Assembly (NCBI GenBank): GCA_001636815.1
Contig: AZHD01000006.1
Span: forward strand, 1,775,487 to 1,839,486
Source of the DNA: Niveomyces insectorum RCEF 264
Lineage: Eukaryota; Ascomycota; Sordariomycetes; Hypocreales; Cordycipitaceae
DNA: 64,000 nucleotides
Direction of reading: 5' to 3'
Position numbers and translations under genes: made by a program
Notes under the pieces: generated by a model
What the model was told of the DNA's origin: nothing
The model's database searches: none
What the model saw: the letters and a program-made list of their open reading frames with translations, nothing else
Part shown: positions 20,315-31,485 of the stretch, in pieces
Position numbering within the stretch: position 1 is the stretch's first letter
How the letters are laid out: each line of letters opens with the position of its first letter

Positions 20315-22783
20315 ATGTCTACAATACAACAGCTCAAAAATTTCATCCGTCACGGTGAGTCACCCTTGTCCGTTCTGATCCTTTTTTTTTTTTTTGACGC
20401 CGTCTTGCTCACGCTCCTTTAGGCAAGCAAGCCCGTGTGGCCGATATCGATGACCAGCCGCCTCGCCGGGACCATTCTCCACCGCAGCATTTCAACCAGA
20501 CCAGTGCGGCCATGTCCTCTGCCGTAGCACAGCGCCAGTTCGGTTCGGACCCCGGCCGTACCGGGGAGCCCGTATCCAACGAAGACCCCGACGGTCTTGT
20601 TGGTGGTGCCTCCCTGTCCAAAACCCGAAGCCGTCGGATAGGCGACGAGGACATTGCCAAGATTGTTGCCGAAGAGAAAGAGAGCCGTAGCCGGTTCCCG
20701 CACTACCCCGGTCTGGAGCGCTGGGAGCTGCTCGACAAGATGGGCGACGGTGCCTTCAGCAATGTCTACCGCGCCCGGGACCGTACCGGCGCGTATCCGA
20801 GCCAGGTCGCCATCAAGGTTGTTCGCAAGTACGAAATGAACGTCACGCAGGTACGTATGGAAAGCCTCGCCAGGGCTGTATTTTATATCGCGCGTTGTTT
20901 CTTTCGTTTTGTTGTGCTGCGGTTTTTTTTTTCCGTCTTTTTTTATACATTTGATCTTTTCTTGCTTCCCGTGCGAAGCCGATGCTTGGATCCGGAGGGG
21001 CGCCATTGCGTTTCTCTCTCTTGGTTCTGTGGTTTCTTCGTTACCAACACTAGGAATCCGTCGACATAGGGAGTTGATCACATTCACCCAAATTTCAAGC
21101 CCAAGGTGCCCAGGGCTGCGGAGGTAGGATGCATTTCTTTTCCTTTGTCTTTTCCTTTGTCTTATCTCATATGTCATTTTGTTGTTTTTCTCGTGCTTTT
21201 TGTTTTTGATTTTTTGCTTTCTCGGTTTACACTGCAATCTTGTTTATATTCTTGATTACTGTTTATCTTTGTCTGAAGTTATTTTGTTTGCCGCCCTTAA
21301 CAGCAAGTCAAAACATCGCATGGAAGCCAGGCGCTAACCTTTTGCTTTTAGAGGGCAAATATTCTTAAGGAAGTTACCATCATGCGCAAACTCGACCATC
21401 CCAACATTGTCCGTCTCCTTGAATTTTCCGAAGCAAAACAATATTACTATATTGTACTCGAACTTGCTCCGGGAGGCGAACTCTTCCACCAGATCGTGAA
21501 ACTCACCTACTTCAGCGAGGATCTGTCTCGCCATGTCATTGTTCAAGTTGCAAAGGCTCTCGAGTATCTTCATGAGGAGCAAGGTGTAGTGCACCGGTGA
21601 GTTTTTTTTTTTGGCTACTGCTCCTTTACTTGCTGCTTCTCAAATACTAATTTTCTTCATCAGTGACATCAAACCTGAAAACATTCTTTTCTATCCGATA
21701 CCCTTTATACCGTCTAAGCAGGCCCCGCAGAAGCAGGCTGGGGACGAAGACAAATTAGACGAAGGCGAGTTTATCTCTGGTGTGGGTGCCGGTGGTATTG
21801 GCGAAATAAAAATCGCCGATTTTGGCTTGTCCAAAGTCGTCTGGGAGGACAAAACCACCACTCCGTGCGGCACCGTGGGTTATACCGCTCCGGAAATCGT
21901 CAAGGACGAGCGGTATTCCAAGTCCGTCGACATGTGGGCCCTTGGCTGTGTCCTATACACGTTGCTTTGCGGCTTTCCGCCGTTCTACGACGAGAGCATC
22001 GAGGTCCTTACGGAAAAAGTGGCCAAAGGGCAGTTCACGTTTTTGTCGCCCTGGTGGGACGACATTTCCAAGTCAGCCCAAGATCTCATCAGCCACTTGC
22101 TGGACGTTGACCCAGAGAAACGATACACAATTACCGAGTTCATGAACCATCCTTGGATACGTGGTTCCGGACCCACGCCCCGGGACGAGAAGAAGGCCAC
22201 TGACGGCATCCTTCGTCCGTTTGAACTCACTAAACTTGTGGACGGCGACAAGCGTGTTGATTTCCGGTCCCCCGGCGCCATCAACCTGCGGGAAGTATTT
22301 GACGTCGGATATGCTGTTCATCGGCAGGAAGAAGAGGACAAGCGTCGCAAAAATATTGGTGCCCGCACGCCGGGTGCTGTGACACGCATGGCGGAGTTAG
22401 GCGAAGAAGATGAAGACGAAAATTCATCGATCTCCAGCCAGGAAGGCCGCGGCAAAGACTACACACGCCGTGGCCACAAAGTGGCTAGTGAGACCGTGGC
22501 GGCACCGAACGGCACACAAGACCTTGAGCGAGATATGCGTAATACCAACCTTCGCGACCACCAAGAGCAACCGCACCGCGGACGAGAACGGCAACGGCAA
22601 AACGAGAAACAAGCCCAGAACGCTGACCGGGGCTATGGACAACACTCGGCTGTTGTCGCCGCCGCCGCTCGGCAACAGGTCCGAGACCACAACCGGCAAC
22701 GGGGTGCGTTTGAGTTGAACCTTGATGGCGCCACATTGCTTGGGCGGCGAAGCGCCAAGCAGCCTGCCGCCAGGGTGGCATAG
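20315..22783 (+). CDS. srk1: Serine/threonine kinase of the CaMK/MAPK-activated group (Srk1/RCK2-like)
   Basis: Five exons: 20315-20354, 20423-20850, 21070-21123, 21352-21596 and 21664-22783, encoding 628 residues. The 54-bp exon 3 is hidden between two introns of over 200 bp. I placed it because it is in phase and encodes HPNFKPKVPRAAE, an insert typical of fungal Srk1/RCK2 kinases. All catalytic motifs are present: GDGAFSNVY (nucleotide loop), VAIKVVRK (Lys), HRDIKPEN, IADFGLSK and GTVGYTAPEI. An insert of about 40 residues lies between HRDIKPEN and DFG. The N-terminus MSTIQQLKNFIRHGKQAR is like fungal SrkA. The C-terminal third is disordered, basic and Gln/Arg-rich. By family knowledge it acts downstream of the HOG/Sty1 stress MAPK and in cell-cycle control. 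The assignment to Srk1 rather than another CaMK is inferred. Confidence 0.9.
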
Positions 22784-23363
22784 GGTGCCCAAGGAACAAC
22801 GGCAGCTGGATGTGCGAATCGGGAGCATTACGAAAGAAGTGTGTGGTCTAGCATGGCCGGTGGGTTATGCGTCGAGATCGTGTTGTGGGCGTCGCGACGA
22901 GACGCAGACGGAAACGACGAATCGTTGGACCGAGCGTTGCCTGCTATCTGTGTTCCGTTTGTTCAAATGTTAATTGAACACTGCAATATGCCCATGTTGC
23001 GTGGGTATTGTTCACCGAGACAAAAGTTGTGATGAAAGCAGGAGTTGGCCAGACAAGCTCAGAGGCAGCGACAGTTACGATATCGAAGCGGAGCATGTTT
23101 GTATTGCGGAATGACCGACAAGTGTTAATGGCGAGCTTCTCATCCACGTCAAAAGGTTGCATTGATTATAGAAGCGTGTTTTGCGGGAGGCGTTAGTTTT
23201 CGTTGGCATTGTTTGATTTTTTTTGACCATGATTTATTATTATGTCGTTTTCATTTTATTTGCTTTGCATCGTTCGGCAAGTTTAGTTGTAGTGTTGCTG
23301 TTTGTTGCTTGCTGTTTCTGATTCTGTTTCTTTTTTTTTGGTCTCTCATCTTTGCCACTTTCC

Positions 23364-23386
23364 AATATATATTATATATATTATCT
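23364..23386. repeat. TA-rich microsatellite
   Basis: Alternating A/T tract (ATATATATTATATATATT pattern) in a gene-free stretch. Confidence 0.6.
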
Positions 23387-24451
23387 TATTCCGTGTAACG
23401 CACCTCATTCTTGTCTGTTTAAATGTCTTCTTGCCTGCCGCCGTCTACGCTACGAAGACACGCGTTCACCAGACGATTAGCTAGGCTTTTTATTGGGGAT
23501 CAAACCACGACTAGTGCTTCATAGTAGACCTTCCGACGATTGTACGGCCTTTTTTCGCGTTTATTTCGCGTTCATACCTGCTGGTTTGGCCTCCGATGTA
23601 TTGGTATCATCAATGTTTTTGGGCGTTTTTGAATCGCCTCACCCGCCAGTTAATACATCGTCTTTGGTTCCATGAAAGGGCCAATATCGTAAACTTGGTA
23701 TCCATTATTTACACCAGAAAAGCGGTCCTCGCTGCTGATCTTGTTGATTCTTTAGGTTTCCCTCTTCTCATCCCAAAAAGCTCCTAGGATAGAGGAAATC
23801 CGAGATAAAAGAACCAATATATAAAGAGCCAAGACATGAATGAAAATTGGACCGAACTTCTGTTGTCTTCATTTTAAGTCTGTTTTGTTAATTCAAAGGT
23901 TGCAATAACCATTTAACATTTTCTCTTATGTTCACAGGCCAGCCTGGGCATCATGCACCTCATACTTCAAAACAGCAACCGTATGCAACTGCAGCTGTCT
24001 ATATGTACACCGCGGCTATCCCCTGCTGCTACAAGGCTGAACTCTCTACTTCAAAAAGCTACGTCTACTGTTGGATAGCAGTTTTGAAGTGGTGTCGCGG
24101 TCTCGGCGTCGCGGTTGGTCTCACAGCCTTGCCGGCCAAGAGCCAAGAGTAAGCAACTTCGTTACTTGCCACGTTTTTTTGTCCCTCGTGCCCTGCTCCA
24201 TCACTGTGAACTCCGAACATAGATAGACGGCTCGGCGTTTGTGCTTACTCAGAATCAACAAATGGATGTTGGGCCGTTGGGTGAAAGGGAAAGGGGAGGA
24301 GGGGGTCGTTTGCTTGCTCACCTCCGTCCTGTCTCCGGTCCGCTTGTTCGGAGTTTACCGACACGCCATTTTTTGTTTCGTTTTTGCAAGAGATTGCCGA
24401 AATTCCTTTGCTCTAAACGACATTGTGCAATAAGTCCGTATACTCGTACAG

Positions 24452-24472
24452 ATATATATTTATATATATATT
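24452..24472. repeat. TA-rich microsatellite
   Basis: Alternating A/T tract with one TTT interruption in the same gene-free interval. Confidence 0.6.
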
Positions 24473-26348
24473 CTCTGATTTTGAACAAACCTTTTTCCAA
24501 CTAGCAAGCAAGCACATAGCACGATGAAGAGGTATTTTTTAATACACAAAATGACTCAATTCGTGGCATTTCTACCGTCATCCATCTTGTCCCTGAATGG
24601 CGGCTATGGCGACCTGCTTGCGGTAATACTATGGAAACTGGCAGAACAAGATAGACGTGCCTGTCCCCACAGCTGGCGAAGGTGACCGCTCCTCCGTCCG
24701 CGTCTCTTTTGCCCTTTCTTGCGTCTCCCCTCCTCTTCTTCCTTTTGCGTCTCCAGTTTTCTGTTTGCTTATTTGCCCCACTGCGCATCGTAGAACTCCG
24801 TACGTGCGTACATAGTATGACGGATTGCGAGTACGGACATGTGCATACATATATAGGCATGGACAAAGTAGGATTGGACTGAGAGTCGTAAGACTGCGCT
24901 GCTGGACACGGCAGGTCGAGCCGATGAAGCAGAGCTTGACTGAGGACGACAGTTTTAGTTGTTCCTTCTTTTCTTTCGTTCTGCCCCAACTGTTTCTTAC
25001 GTAATGAGTACAGAGTATGCCATGAGATGATCAAAGGGCGTCTTGTCTCCCGAGTTCCGTTCTGCTTCACAGCATGTCTTATGCCGAAAGTCCGAACCTT
25101 CACCGGAGGTTTCCGGCCACAGCAGCGCCCTCACCCCTCTTTCCCTTTCGGATGTCAACACACGGTTGGCGGGCCTAAAAGACGTGCCCGAGCAGATACG
25201 ACGTCCTACGAACACGCTCTGCTTTTTTTTTGGCTTTCGTATGTACGCTTTACGCGAAAACGTGTCTCTCGGATAACGCGCAGTCACACGACAAGTCGCC
25301 CCCCCTCCCCTGTGCTCCGCTTCTACTGCTGCAGTTGGCCGCCGGCTGTGAGCACTCCACTCGGCTCCAAGATCGCGCCACCAGTCCCGTCAACCAATCG
25401 TATGGAGGGCTTTGTCCATCTCCCTCTTACGGAGTATTACTCTCTCCCCTTTGCCCCCATCCCTCCCCACCGCCTCCTGTTCGGTTTCTTCCAGGCCCAT
25501 CCCATGCCTTCTCGGATAGAAGGGAGACAACCATCCGCCTGCTTTGAAAGCATCTTGCAGTCTTACCGTATTCTTGTCGTACGTACGCGAGCTAGAGCGA
25601 GTTGTAGACACCCGGCATTAGCAGTTTTAGGAAGCCCAATTTTTTCTTTGTCCAGAGCATTCACGAACCGTCGTCCGTCGTCCGTCGTCGTTTTTGGTCA
25701 TCCGAAAGCCGCATTGGCAAAAGCAACGAAACAGTGTAATCGTGTATCGCACACTGTATGTGCTACCTGGCCGCGACAGTCTTTCTTCCCACAAAAATGC
25801 CCACTTCACCAATGGGATGCGCTGTATTACGTGAATTGACTCCCGCCAGGTGCGGGGTATTTCGTCCGTAATCTGGTCAAAAGTGGGGCACTGCATGTAC
25901 TTTCGTACCGTACGAACTTGGCATGTCTTTTTGCGCACGCCAGCGGGGCACTGCTACTTGCTGCCGTTGGGAGTCCCGTCTCAGGGCCCGTCTCGGCTTA
26001 GAAGGAGGGGTTCTCGTAGGGAGAGATCCTGGGTGCCTCTTGCCTCTCTCGGCCGTACACTCGCGATCGATGGGGTGCATGTTTGTCCCCCAAGGTTCCT
26101 CAGGGTTCCTTCCCAATTCCGCTCTCTGCCGCTTATTCTCTCCCCCCCCCTTCTTCTGCTCCTTGCTTCCTCATCCTCTTAACTCCCCCCCTTATCCTCC
26201 CCGACCGCCCGTTCTCCGTCTCCTCTTCTTCTCTTCTTTTTCTCTTTTTTTCTTTTTTCCTCTAAGTTCCATTTTTCTTTCTTATTTTTGTCTCTCTTCT
26301 CTTCCGTCAGCGTTATCCAGCCTACAACTTGGGACGTTGGGATTTCTC

Positions 26349-28712
26349 ATGCGTTTATCTTCTCCGGGTTCCTCCTGGTCTAAGCCTCTGCTTCAGCTCA
26401 AGCCCAGCAAATTGCCCGCTTCGTCTCGCTTTTTGTCTTCTACTGCTTCTCTCCGTTTCTCGTCTACGTCCACCATGGCCGAATCCAAGTGCCCCGTGGC
26501 CCACAACGTCGCCGGCGGCGGCACCCGGAACCGCGACTGGTGGCCTGGCCAGCTGCCTGTGCACATCCTTCGCCAGCACAACCCCAACTCCAACCCCTTC
26601 AAGACCGAAGACCCTACCGCCGAATACCGCAAGGCCTTTGCCAAGCTCGACTACTTCCAGCTCAAGAAGGACATCGCCGCCATCATGACCCAGTCGCAGC
26701 CCTGGTGGCCTGCCGACTTTGGCCACTACGGGGGTCTTTTCATCCGCATGGCCTGGCACGGCGCCGGCACCTACCGCGCCTTTGACGGCCGCGGCGGCGG
26801 CCACCAGGGCCAGCAGCGCTTCGCCCCTCTGAACAGTTGGCCCGACAACGTCAGCCTCGACAAGGCCCGCCGCTTGCTCTGGCCCGTCAAGCAGAAGTAC
26901 GGCCAGTCCATTTCCTGGGCCGATCTGCTGCTGCTGACCGGCAACGTCGCCCTCGAGACCATGGGTTTTAAGCCCTTTGGCTTCTCCGGCGGCCGTGTCG
27001 ACACTTGGGAGCCGGACCAAGCCACCTACTGGGGTGGTGAGCGTGCTTGGATGGGCAACGACGTGCGGTACGCCGACGCCAAGGCCCAGCCCTCCGACGA
27101 CCCCAAGGGCCACGCCGAGGCCCTCGAGCAGCCCGTCGCAGCCTCGCACATGGGTCTCATTTACGTGAACCCGGAGGGCCCCAACGGCGTTCCCGACCCG
27201 GTTGCCTCGGCTGCCGATATCCGTGTCACCTTTGGGCGCATGGCCATGAACGACGAGGAGACCGTTGCCCTCATCGTTGGTGGCCATACTTTCGGCAAGA
27301 CCCACGGCGCCGCCGGTGGCGCGTTCCAGGGCCCCGAGCCGGAGGCCGCAGGCCTCGAGGAGATGGGTTTTGGCTGGCGTGGCTCGCACGGCACCGGTGT
27401 CGGCAAGGACGCCATCACCAGCGGCATTGAGGTTACGTGGACCTCGACCCCTGTCAAGTGGAGCAACAACTTCCTCGACTACCTGTTCCGCTTCGAGTGG
27501 GAGTTGGAGAAGAGCCCCGGCGGTGCCAACCAGTGGGTGGCCAAGGACGGTCCCGAGATCATCCCCGACGCGTTCGATCCGACCGTGAAGCACAAGCCTC
27601 GCATGCTCACCTCCGACATTGCCCTGCGTGCCGACCCGGCCTATGAGGCCATCTCGCGCCGCTTCCTCGCCCACCCGGAGCAGCTTCAAGACGCGTTCGC
27701 GCGTGCCTGGTTCAAGCTGCTGCACCGCGACCTCGGCCCGCGCTCGCTGTACATTGGGCCCGAGGCGCCGCAGGAGGACCTGCTGTGGCAGGACCCTCTG
27801 CCCGCTGTGTCGCACCCGGTCATCGACGCCCACGACGCCGCCGCGCTTAAGCAGGCCATTTTGGCCACCGGCATCCCGTCCCAGCAGCTCATCGCCGCTG
27901 CCTGGGCCTCGGCTTCCACCTTCCGCGGCAGTGACAAGCGCGGCGGCGCTAACGGCGCCCGCATCCGCCTGGAGCCCCAGCGCAACTGGCCCGCTAACAA
28001 CCCGGCCCAGCTCGCCAAGGTGCTCGCCGCGCTCGAGGGCGTGCAGGCCAACTTCAACAAGGCGGCTGCCGGCGGCAAGCAAGTGTCGCTCGCCGATTTG
28101 ATTGTCCTGGGCGGCAACGCCGCCATTGAGAAGGCCGCCCAGGCTGCTGGCCATTCCGGCGTTACCGTCCCGTTCATCCCGGGTCGCGTCGACGCTACGC
28201 AGGAGCAGACCGACGTCGAGTCGGCGGCCGTGCTCGAGCCCGTGGCCGACGGCTTCCGCAACTACGGCCGTTCCACCCCGCGCGTGCGCACCGAAGAGCG
28301 CCTCATTGACCGTGCTCAGCTGCTAACGCTGTCGGCGCCCGAGCTGACCGTGCTCATCGGCGGCCTGCGCGCCCTCAACACCAATTACGATGGCTCTGCC
28401 GACGGTGTGTTGACGGACCGGCCCGGCGTGCTCACTAACGACTTCTTTGTGAACTTGCTGGACATGGCTACTGCCTGGAAGCCGGCAGCTGGTGCGTCCG
28501 ACCCGGCCGACCGTTACGTCGGCTACGACCGTGCTACCGGCAAGGAGCGCTGGACGGCGACGCGCGTCGACCTTGTGTTTGGGTCGCACGCCGAGTTGCG
28601 TGCGCTTTCTGAAGCGTACGGCAGTGCGGACGCGGGCGCCAAGTTCGTGCAGGACTTTGTGGCGGCGTGGGCCAAGGTGACGAACCTGGACCGGTTTGAC
28701 GTGCAGGTATGA
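26349..28712 (+). CDS. katG: Catalase-peroxidase KatG
   Basis: Bifunctional haem enzyme that breaks down hydrogen peroxide by catalase and peroxidase reactions. Single exon. From the ATG at 26475 (MAESKCPV) it has the normal cytosolic fungal KatG1 length of 745 residues. From the ATG at 26349 it gains 42 residues rich in Ser, Leu, Arg and Lys without acidic residues (for example SSRFLSSTASLRFSS), which looks like a mitochondrial presequence. Distal site Arg-Trp-His is in FIRMAWHGAGTYR, the Tyr and Met of the cross-linked Met-Tyr-Trp are in GLIYVNPEGP and RMAMNDEET, and the proximal His is in VGGHTFGKTHGA. The C-terminal, haem-free peroxidase-like domain is complete to LDRFDVQV. Fungal KatG genes are thought to have come from bacteria; the lack of introns fits. 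Confidence 0.97.
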   Translation: MRLSSPGSSWSKPLLQLKPSKLPASSRFLSSTASLRFSSTSTMAESKCPVAHNVAGGGTRNRDWWPGQLPVHILRQHNPNSNPFKTEDPTAEYRKAFAKLDYFQLKKDIAAIMTQSQPWWPADFGHYGGLFIRMAWHGAGTYRAFDGRGGGHQGQQRFAPLNSWPDNVSLDKARRLLWPVKQKYGQSISWADLLLLTGNVALETMGFKPFGFSGGRVDTWEPDQATYWGGERAWMGNDVRYADAKAQPSDDPKGHAEALEQPVAASHMGLIYVNPEGPNGVPDPVASAADIRVTFGRMAMNDEETVALIVGGHTFGKTHGAAGGAFQGPEPEAAGLEEMGFGWRGSHGTGVGKDAITSGIEVTWTSTPVKWSNNFLDYLFRFEWELEKSPGGANQWVAKDGPEIIPDAFDPTVKHKPRMLTSDIALRADPAYEAISRRFLAHPEQLQDAFARAWFKLLHRDLGPRSLYIGPEAPQEDLLWQDPLPAVSHPVIDAHDAAALKQAILATGIPSQQLIAAAWASASTFRGSDKRGGANGARIRLEPQRNWPANNPAQLAKVLAALEGVQANFNKAAAGGKQVSLADLIVLGGNAAIEKAAQAAGHSGVTVPFIPGRVDATQEQTDVESAAVLEPVADGFRNYGRSTPRVRTEERLIDRAQLLTLSAPELTVLIGGLRALNTNYDGSADGVLTDRPGVLTNDFFVNLLDMATAWKPAAGASDPADRYVGYDRATGKERWTATRVDLVFGSHAELRALSEAYGSADAGAKFVQDFVAAWAKVTNLDRFDVQV

Positions 28713-29333
28713 AGTTGGCAACACAACCATTTTTGACGATTGAATGTGACTGCCCCCATTTTTTTGCTTTTTTTTTGGCTTAACGATCGATTTTCTTTTT
28801 TTGGAAAATGAAAGAATGTTCTTTGAAATTTGAAAAAAGGGAGAGAAAGACAAGGGACTGGACAAGAATCGCCGTGACAGCCGGGCACTTCCCCTTTTTT
28901 GTGTATCTTACCTGGGTAGGCTACTAGACGTGCCAAATGAAAACCTTGCTGGTCAGCGTTATTGGGGTTCTGCAAAGTGCCCGGCTGCCCGTGCATTTCC
29001 GTCTGTGTCCTGACTTTCGACTCTCGATTCCCTCCCTTTTTCGACCGTTTTCCTGCTTCTTTGTTGTTCTACGTTGTGTACTTTCGGGTTTTTTCTTTTT
29101 GCCCCTTATCGTTCGCATGGCTGATGCATCCAGGTCTCTGGCTCTCCCACACCCATTGCCCTCCCCTTGTCCCGTCTCTAAGAAGAAGAAAAAAATGCCG
29201 TCCGCAACGCAGCCCGTTTCCGTCTCAAGATCCCAATTCTCCGTTGTCGCTCCATTTCTCCGTCTTGACTCCACTAGCATTCACCACGAGCAACACAGGA
29301 ACAGAATTAACTGACGGCTTCTTTCCTCGCCAG

Positions 29334-29450
29334 TACCCGCATGAAGGTGGCCTCGACGGCGCCACACTGACGACCCGCGGCAAGCGGAAGAACGGCGAGG
29401 GCGAGGACGCGGAGGGCGAGTCTAAACGGGGGAAGAGCCTCGCGGCATGA
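29334..29450 (+). CDS. Possible terminal exon of a small unrecognised gene
   Basis: A 39-codon frame begins exactly after a good intron end (TTAACTGAC branch, then CTCGCCAG) and reads YPHEGGLDGATLTTRGKRKN followed by a Glu/Lys/Gly-rich basic-acidic tail ending KSLAA and a stop. Codon use is like that of the window's real exons. I could not find a matching donor with a convincing upstream exon, although ATGs lie at 29117 and 29194. It could be a small nuclear or stress protein, or noncoding. Confidence 0.3.
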   Translation, partial: YPHEGGLDGATLTTRGKRKNGEGEDAEGESKRGKSLAA

Positions 29451-29537
29451 GGCGGCAGATGGTGCTACCGAACGGCTACGGGAAGAAAGGGTACAGCGCA
29501 CTCTCACAGTAATCGTCTGATTTTTGGATAAAAGTAT

Positions 29538-29568
29538 TTGTTTTTGTTTTTGTTTTTGTTTTTTTTTG
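29538..29568. repeat. (GTTTTT)n simple repeat
   Basis: Four near-perfect copies of GTTTTT followed by a T run. Confidence 0.6.
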
Positions 29569-29783
29569 GCTGCTATCTTGGATATACGTCTTCTAGATAT
29601 TTTTTTCATCTGTTGGTTGGCATGTTTTAGAGGCCGTGATGTTGTAACAGTCAGAGGCACAGGATGACAAAAATCTGGTGGAAAGAAAATCTGAAAATAT
29701 TTTTGTAATTTTAACAAGCAATTAACCACTCTTTACTACCCCCATCGTTTTACATTATTTTCCGTCCATCACAAGAGCGAGGA

Positions 29784-31475
29784 TCACGACTGCGGACTGT
29801 TGTCGTACACACCCTGCCCATAGCACGCCCCGTCCACCTCCAGCGAATTGATGCTCCGCTGCAGCGTCGTACCCGCTGCAAACCGCATCAGGAACCCGCC
29901 ACCCGCGCTGCCGTCGTCCGGCAGCCACCCGCGGTTGCGCAGCCCGTTCTCCGGATCCGCAATGTACGCCGCCACGTGGTCCTGCATCGTCGCCTTGACC
30001 GCGTCGGCAAAGGCTGGAATCGCCGACGCCGGCTGCAGCGCCAGCGTGCCAAACCCCATGGGAATGTCGCTCGCGTGGTACGCACCCATCCAGGGGTACG
30101 GCGTCACTGCGCTGAAGTTGCCCGCGTACTGGTAGCGGTACGTCGTCCGCCGGGCCGACGACGACGACGACGATGAGAGCGCTCCGCGCCACCGCGTCGT
30201 GTTCGCCGCCGGGCACACGAACACGGCCAGCGTCGCTTTGTCTACCGCGGGCATGTAGGGTCCCGCCGTCAGGTTGTGGACGGGGTACGGGTAGAGCGCC
30301 GCTTCCTCGTTGGCCGTGGTCGACACGAGCGCCGGCCGCGCCGCCACGAGCCCGCGCGACGCCCGGTCGCTGAAGTTGGCAAAGTACACGCGCTCGTCGG
30401 GCACGGGGCGGAAGTTGATGCGCGGCGTGGTGCCGTTCTCGGCGTACTGGCCCACGACGTTGCTCAGCAGGTCCGCGGGCACGGCGCGCATGCACGCGAG
30501 CTCGGCGGCGACGTCGCGCGTCGGGTCCCCGGGTGCGCCAAAGTCGCAGCCGACCTGGCGCGCGACAAACGAAAAGTTGCTGTAGGCCGGGTCCGCGGGC
30601 AGACCGGCGACGGCGGCGGTGCCGGACATGAGGTACGATCCGGCAATGAGCGGGTCGTCGTAAAAGGCGTAGTTGTAGATGTCGGCGGCGACGGCGCCGG
30701 CCGACTGACCCCAGAGGACGATGCGGTCCGGGTCGCCACCAAAGGCGCGGATGTTGGCGTGCAGCCACTCGACGGCCATGCGCGTGTCCAGCAGACCGAG
30801 GTTCTGGTCGTGCAGCCCCGCGGCGTTGGGGAAGCCAAAGATGTTGACGCGGTAGTTATGCGTGACGACGATCAGGTCCCCACGGCGCGCGACGAGCGGC
30901 GCCGGCATCTGGTAGGGCACGTCGACGCCGCCCATCTGGAAGTCGCCGCCCGGGATGAAGAGGGCAACGGGCAAGAGCGCCGTGGCGTCGTGTTTGGCGC
31001 CAGATGATGTGGTCGCGCCGGCGGGTCTGCTGGCATTGGCGGCGGATGCCGGCGTCCAGATGGCGAGCTTGAGGCAGTCCTCCGAACTGGTCTGCGCCTG
31101 CACGCCGGCGAGCAGACTCTGCCCGTGCACGCCAATGGCAAAGTTGGTGATGTTGGCGTTCCACAGCGACGGTGTCTTGGTTAGGTACTGCGGGCAAGAC
31201 GACGGGTAGCGCCGTGCGTAGCTGTGGCGGCCGCTGGGCGCGAGGGCGGCCGGCGGCAGCCACCGGCGCGGGCCGACGGGCGGCTGCGCGTAAGGGATGC
31301 TGCGAAATTCACGCACATTGGGATACTCTTCGTTGAAGACGCCGGTAAAGGTGCCGGTGAGCGTGGTGACCGTCAGGGGGTCGTCGCTACCGTGCTGGAG
31401 GGGCGCGGCCTGGCTGCCGCCCGGACTATAGACAGCTACTGCGGCAACGAGGGCAACGAAGCTAACCTGTCTCAT
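29784..31475 (-). CDS. Secreted type-B carboxylesterase/lipase
   Basis: Alpha/beta-hydrolase that cleaves carboxylic esters, probably extracellular. Single exon, 563 residues, start at 31475 chosen because it begins a clear signal peptide (MRQVSFVALVAAVAVYSPGG, cleavage likely after SQA). FRSIPYAQPPVGPRRWLPP and EDCLKLAIWTP are family signatures. The nucleophile is Ser258 in the elbow GQSAGA, the acid is the Glu in ANEEAALY and the base His is in GAYHASDIP. HNYRVNIFGFPNA contributes to the oxyanion region. Cysteines and several N-x-S/T sites suit secretion. Upstream, the mRNA would carry 38 consecutive A residues only 10 nt from the start codon. Natural substrate unknown. Confidence 0.92.
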   Translation of the reverse strand: MRQVSFVALVAAVAVYSPGGSQAAPLQHGSDDPLTVTTLTGTFTGVFNEEYPNVREFRSIPYAQPPVGPRRWLPPAALAPSGRHSYARRYPSSCPQYLTKTPSLWNANITNFAIGVHGQSLLAGVQAQTSSEDCLKLAIWTPASAANASRPAGATTSSGAKHDATALLPVALFIPGGDFQMGGVDVPYQMPAPLVARRGDLIVVTHNYRVNIFGFPNAAGLHDQNLGLLDTRMAVEWLHANIRAFGGDPDRIVLWGQSAGAVAADIYNYAFYDDPLIAGSYLMSGTAAVAGLPADPAYSNFSFVARQVGCDFGAPGDPTRDVAAELACMRAVPADLLSNVVGQYAENGTTPRINFRPVPDERVYFANFSDRASRGLVAARPALVSTTANEEAALYPYPVHNLTAGPYMPAVDKATLAVFVCPAANTTRWRGALSSSSSSSARRTTYRYQYAGNFSAVTPYPWMGAYHASDIPMGFGTLALQPASAIPAFADAVKATMQDHVAAYIADPENGLRNRGWLPDDGSAGGGFLMRFAAGTTLQRSINSLEVDGACYGQGVYDNSPQS

Positions 31476-31484
31476 GATTGCGGT

Positions 31485-31485
<1 letters not shown>

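Larger units (their letters stand above)
22784..26348. other. 3.6-kb gene-free interval
   Basis: I find no gene or tRNA. The part to about 24500 is T-rich with TA microsatellites (23364-23386 and 24452-24472). A 7-bp unit CCGTCGT is repeated three times at 25668-25688. The last 250 bp (26100-26348) are strongly C/T-rich and form the promoter and leader of KatG; an open frame runs through them from 25923 but its composition is that of a leader. Confidence 0.5.
28713..29783. other. Intergenic spacer between KatG and a convergent esterase gene
   Basis: Mostly C/T-rich plus strand with no complete gene. It contains a possible terminal exon at 29334-29450 and a (GTTTTT)-type tract at about 29538-29568. 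Confidence 0.45.

Noticed and set aside
25923..26348. KatG frame open 142 codons further upstream
   Set aside because: The stretch is a C/T-rich leader encoding Phe, Leu, Ser and Pro runs; it does not look like protein.
26355..28154. 599-codon open frame on the minus strand
   Set aside because: It is the antisense shadow of KatG; the GC-rich third positions of the plus frame keep the opposite frame free of stops.
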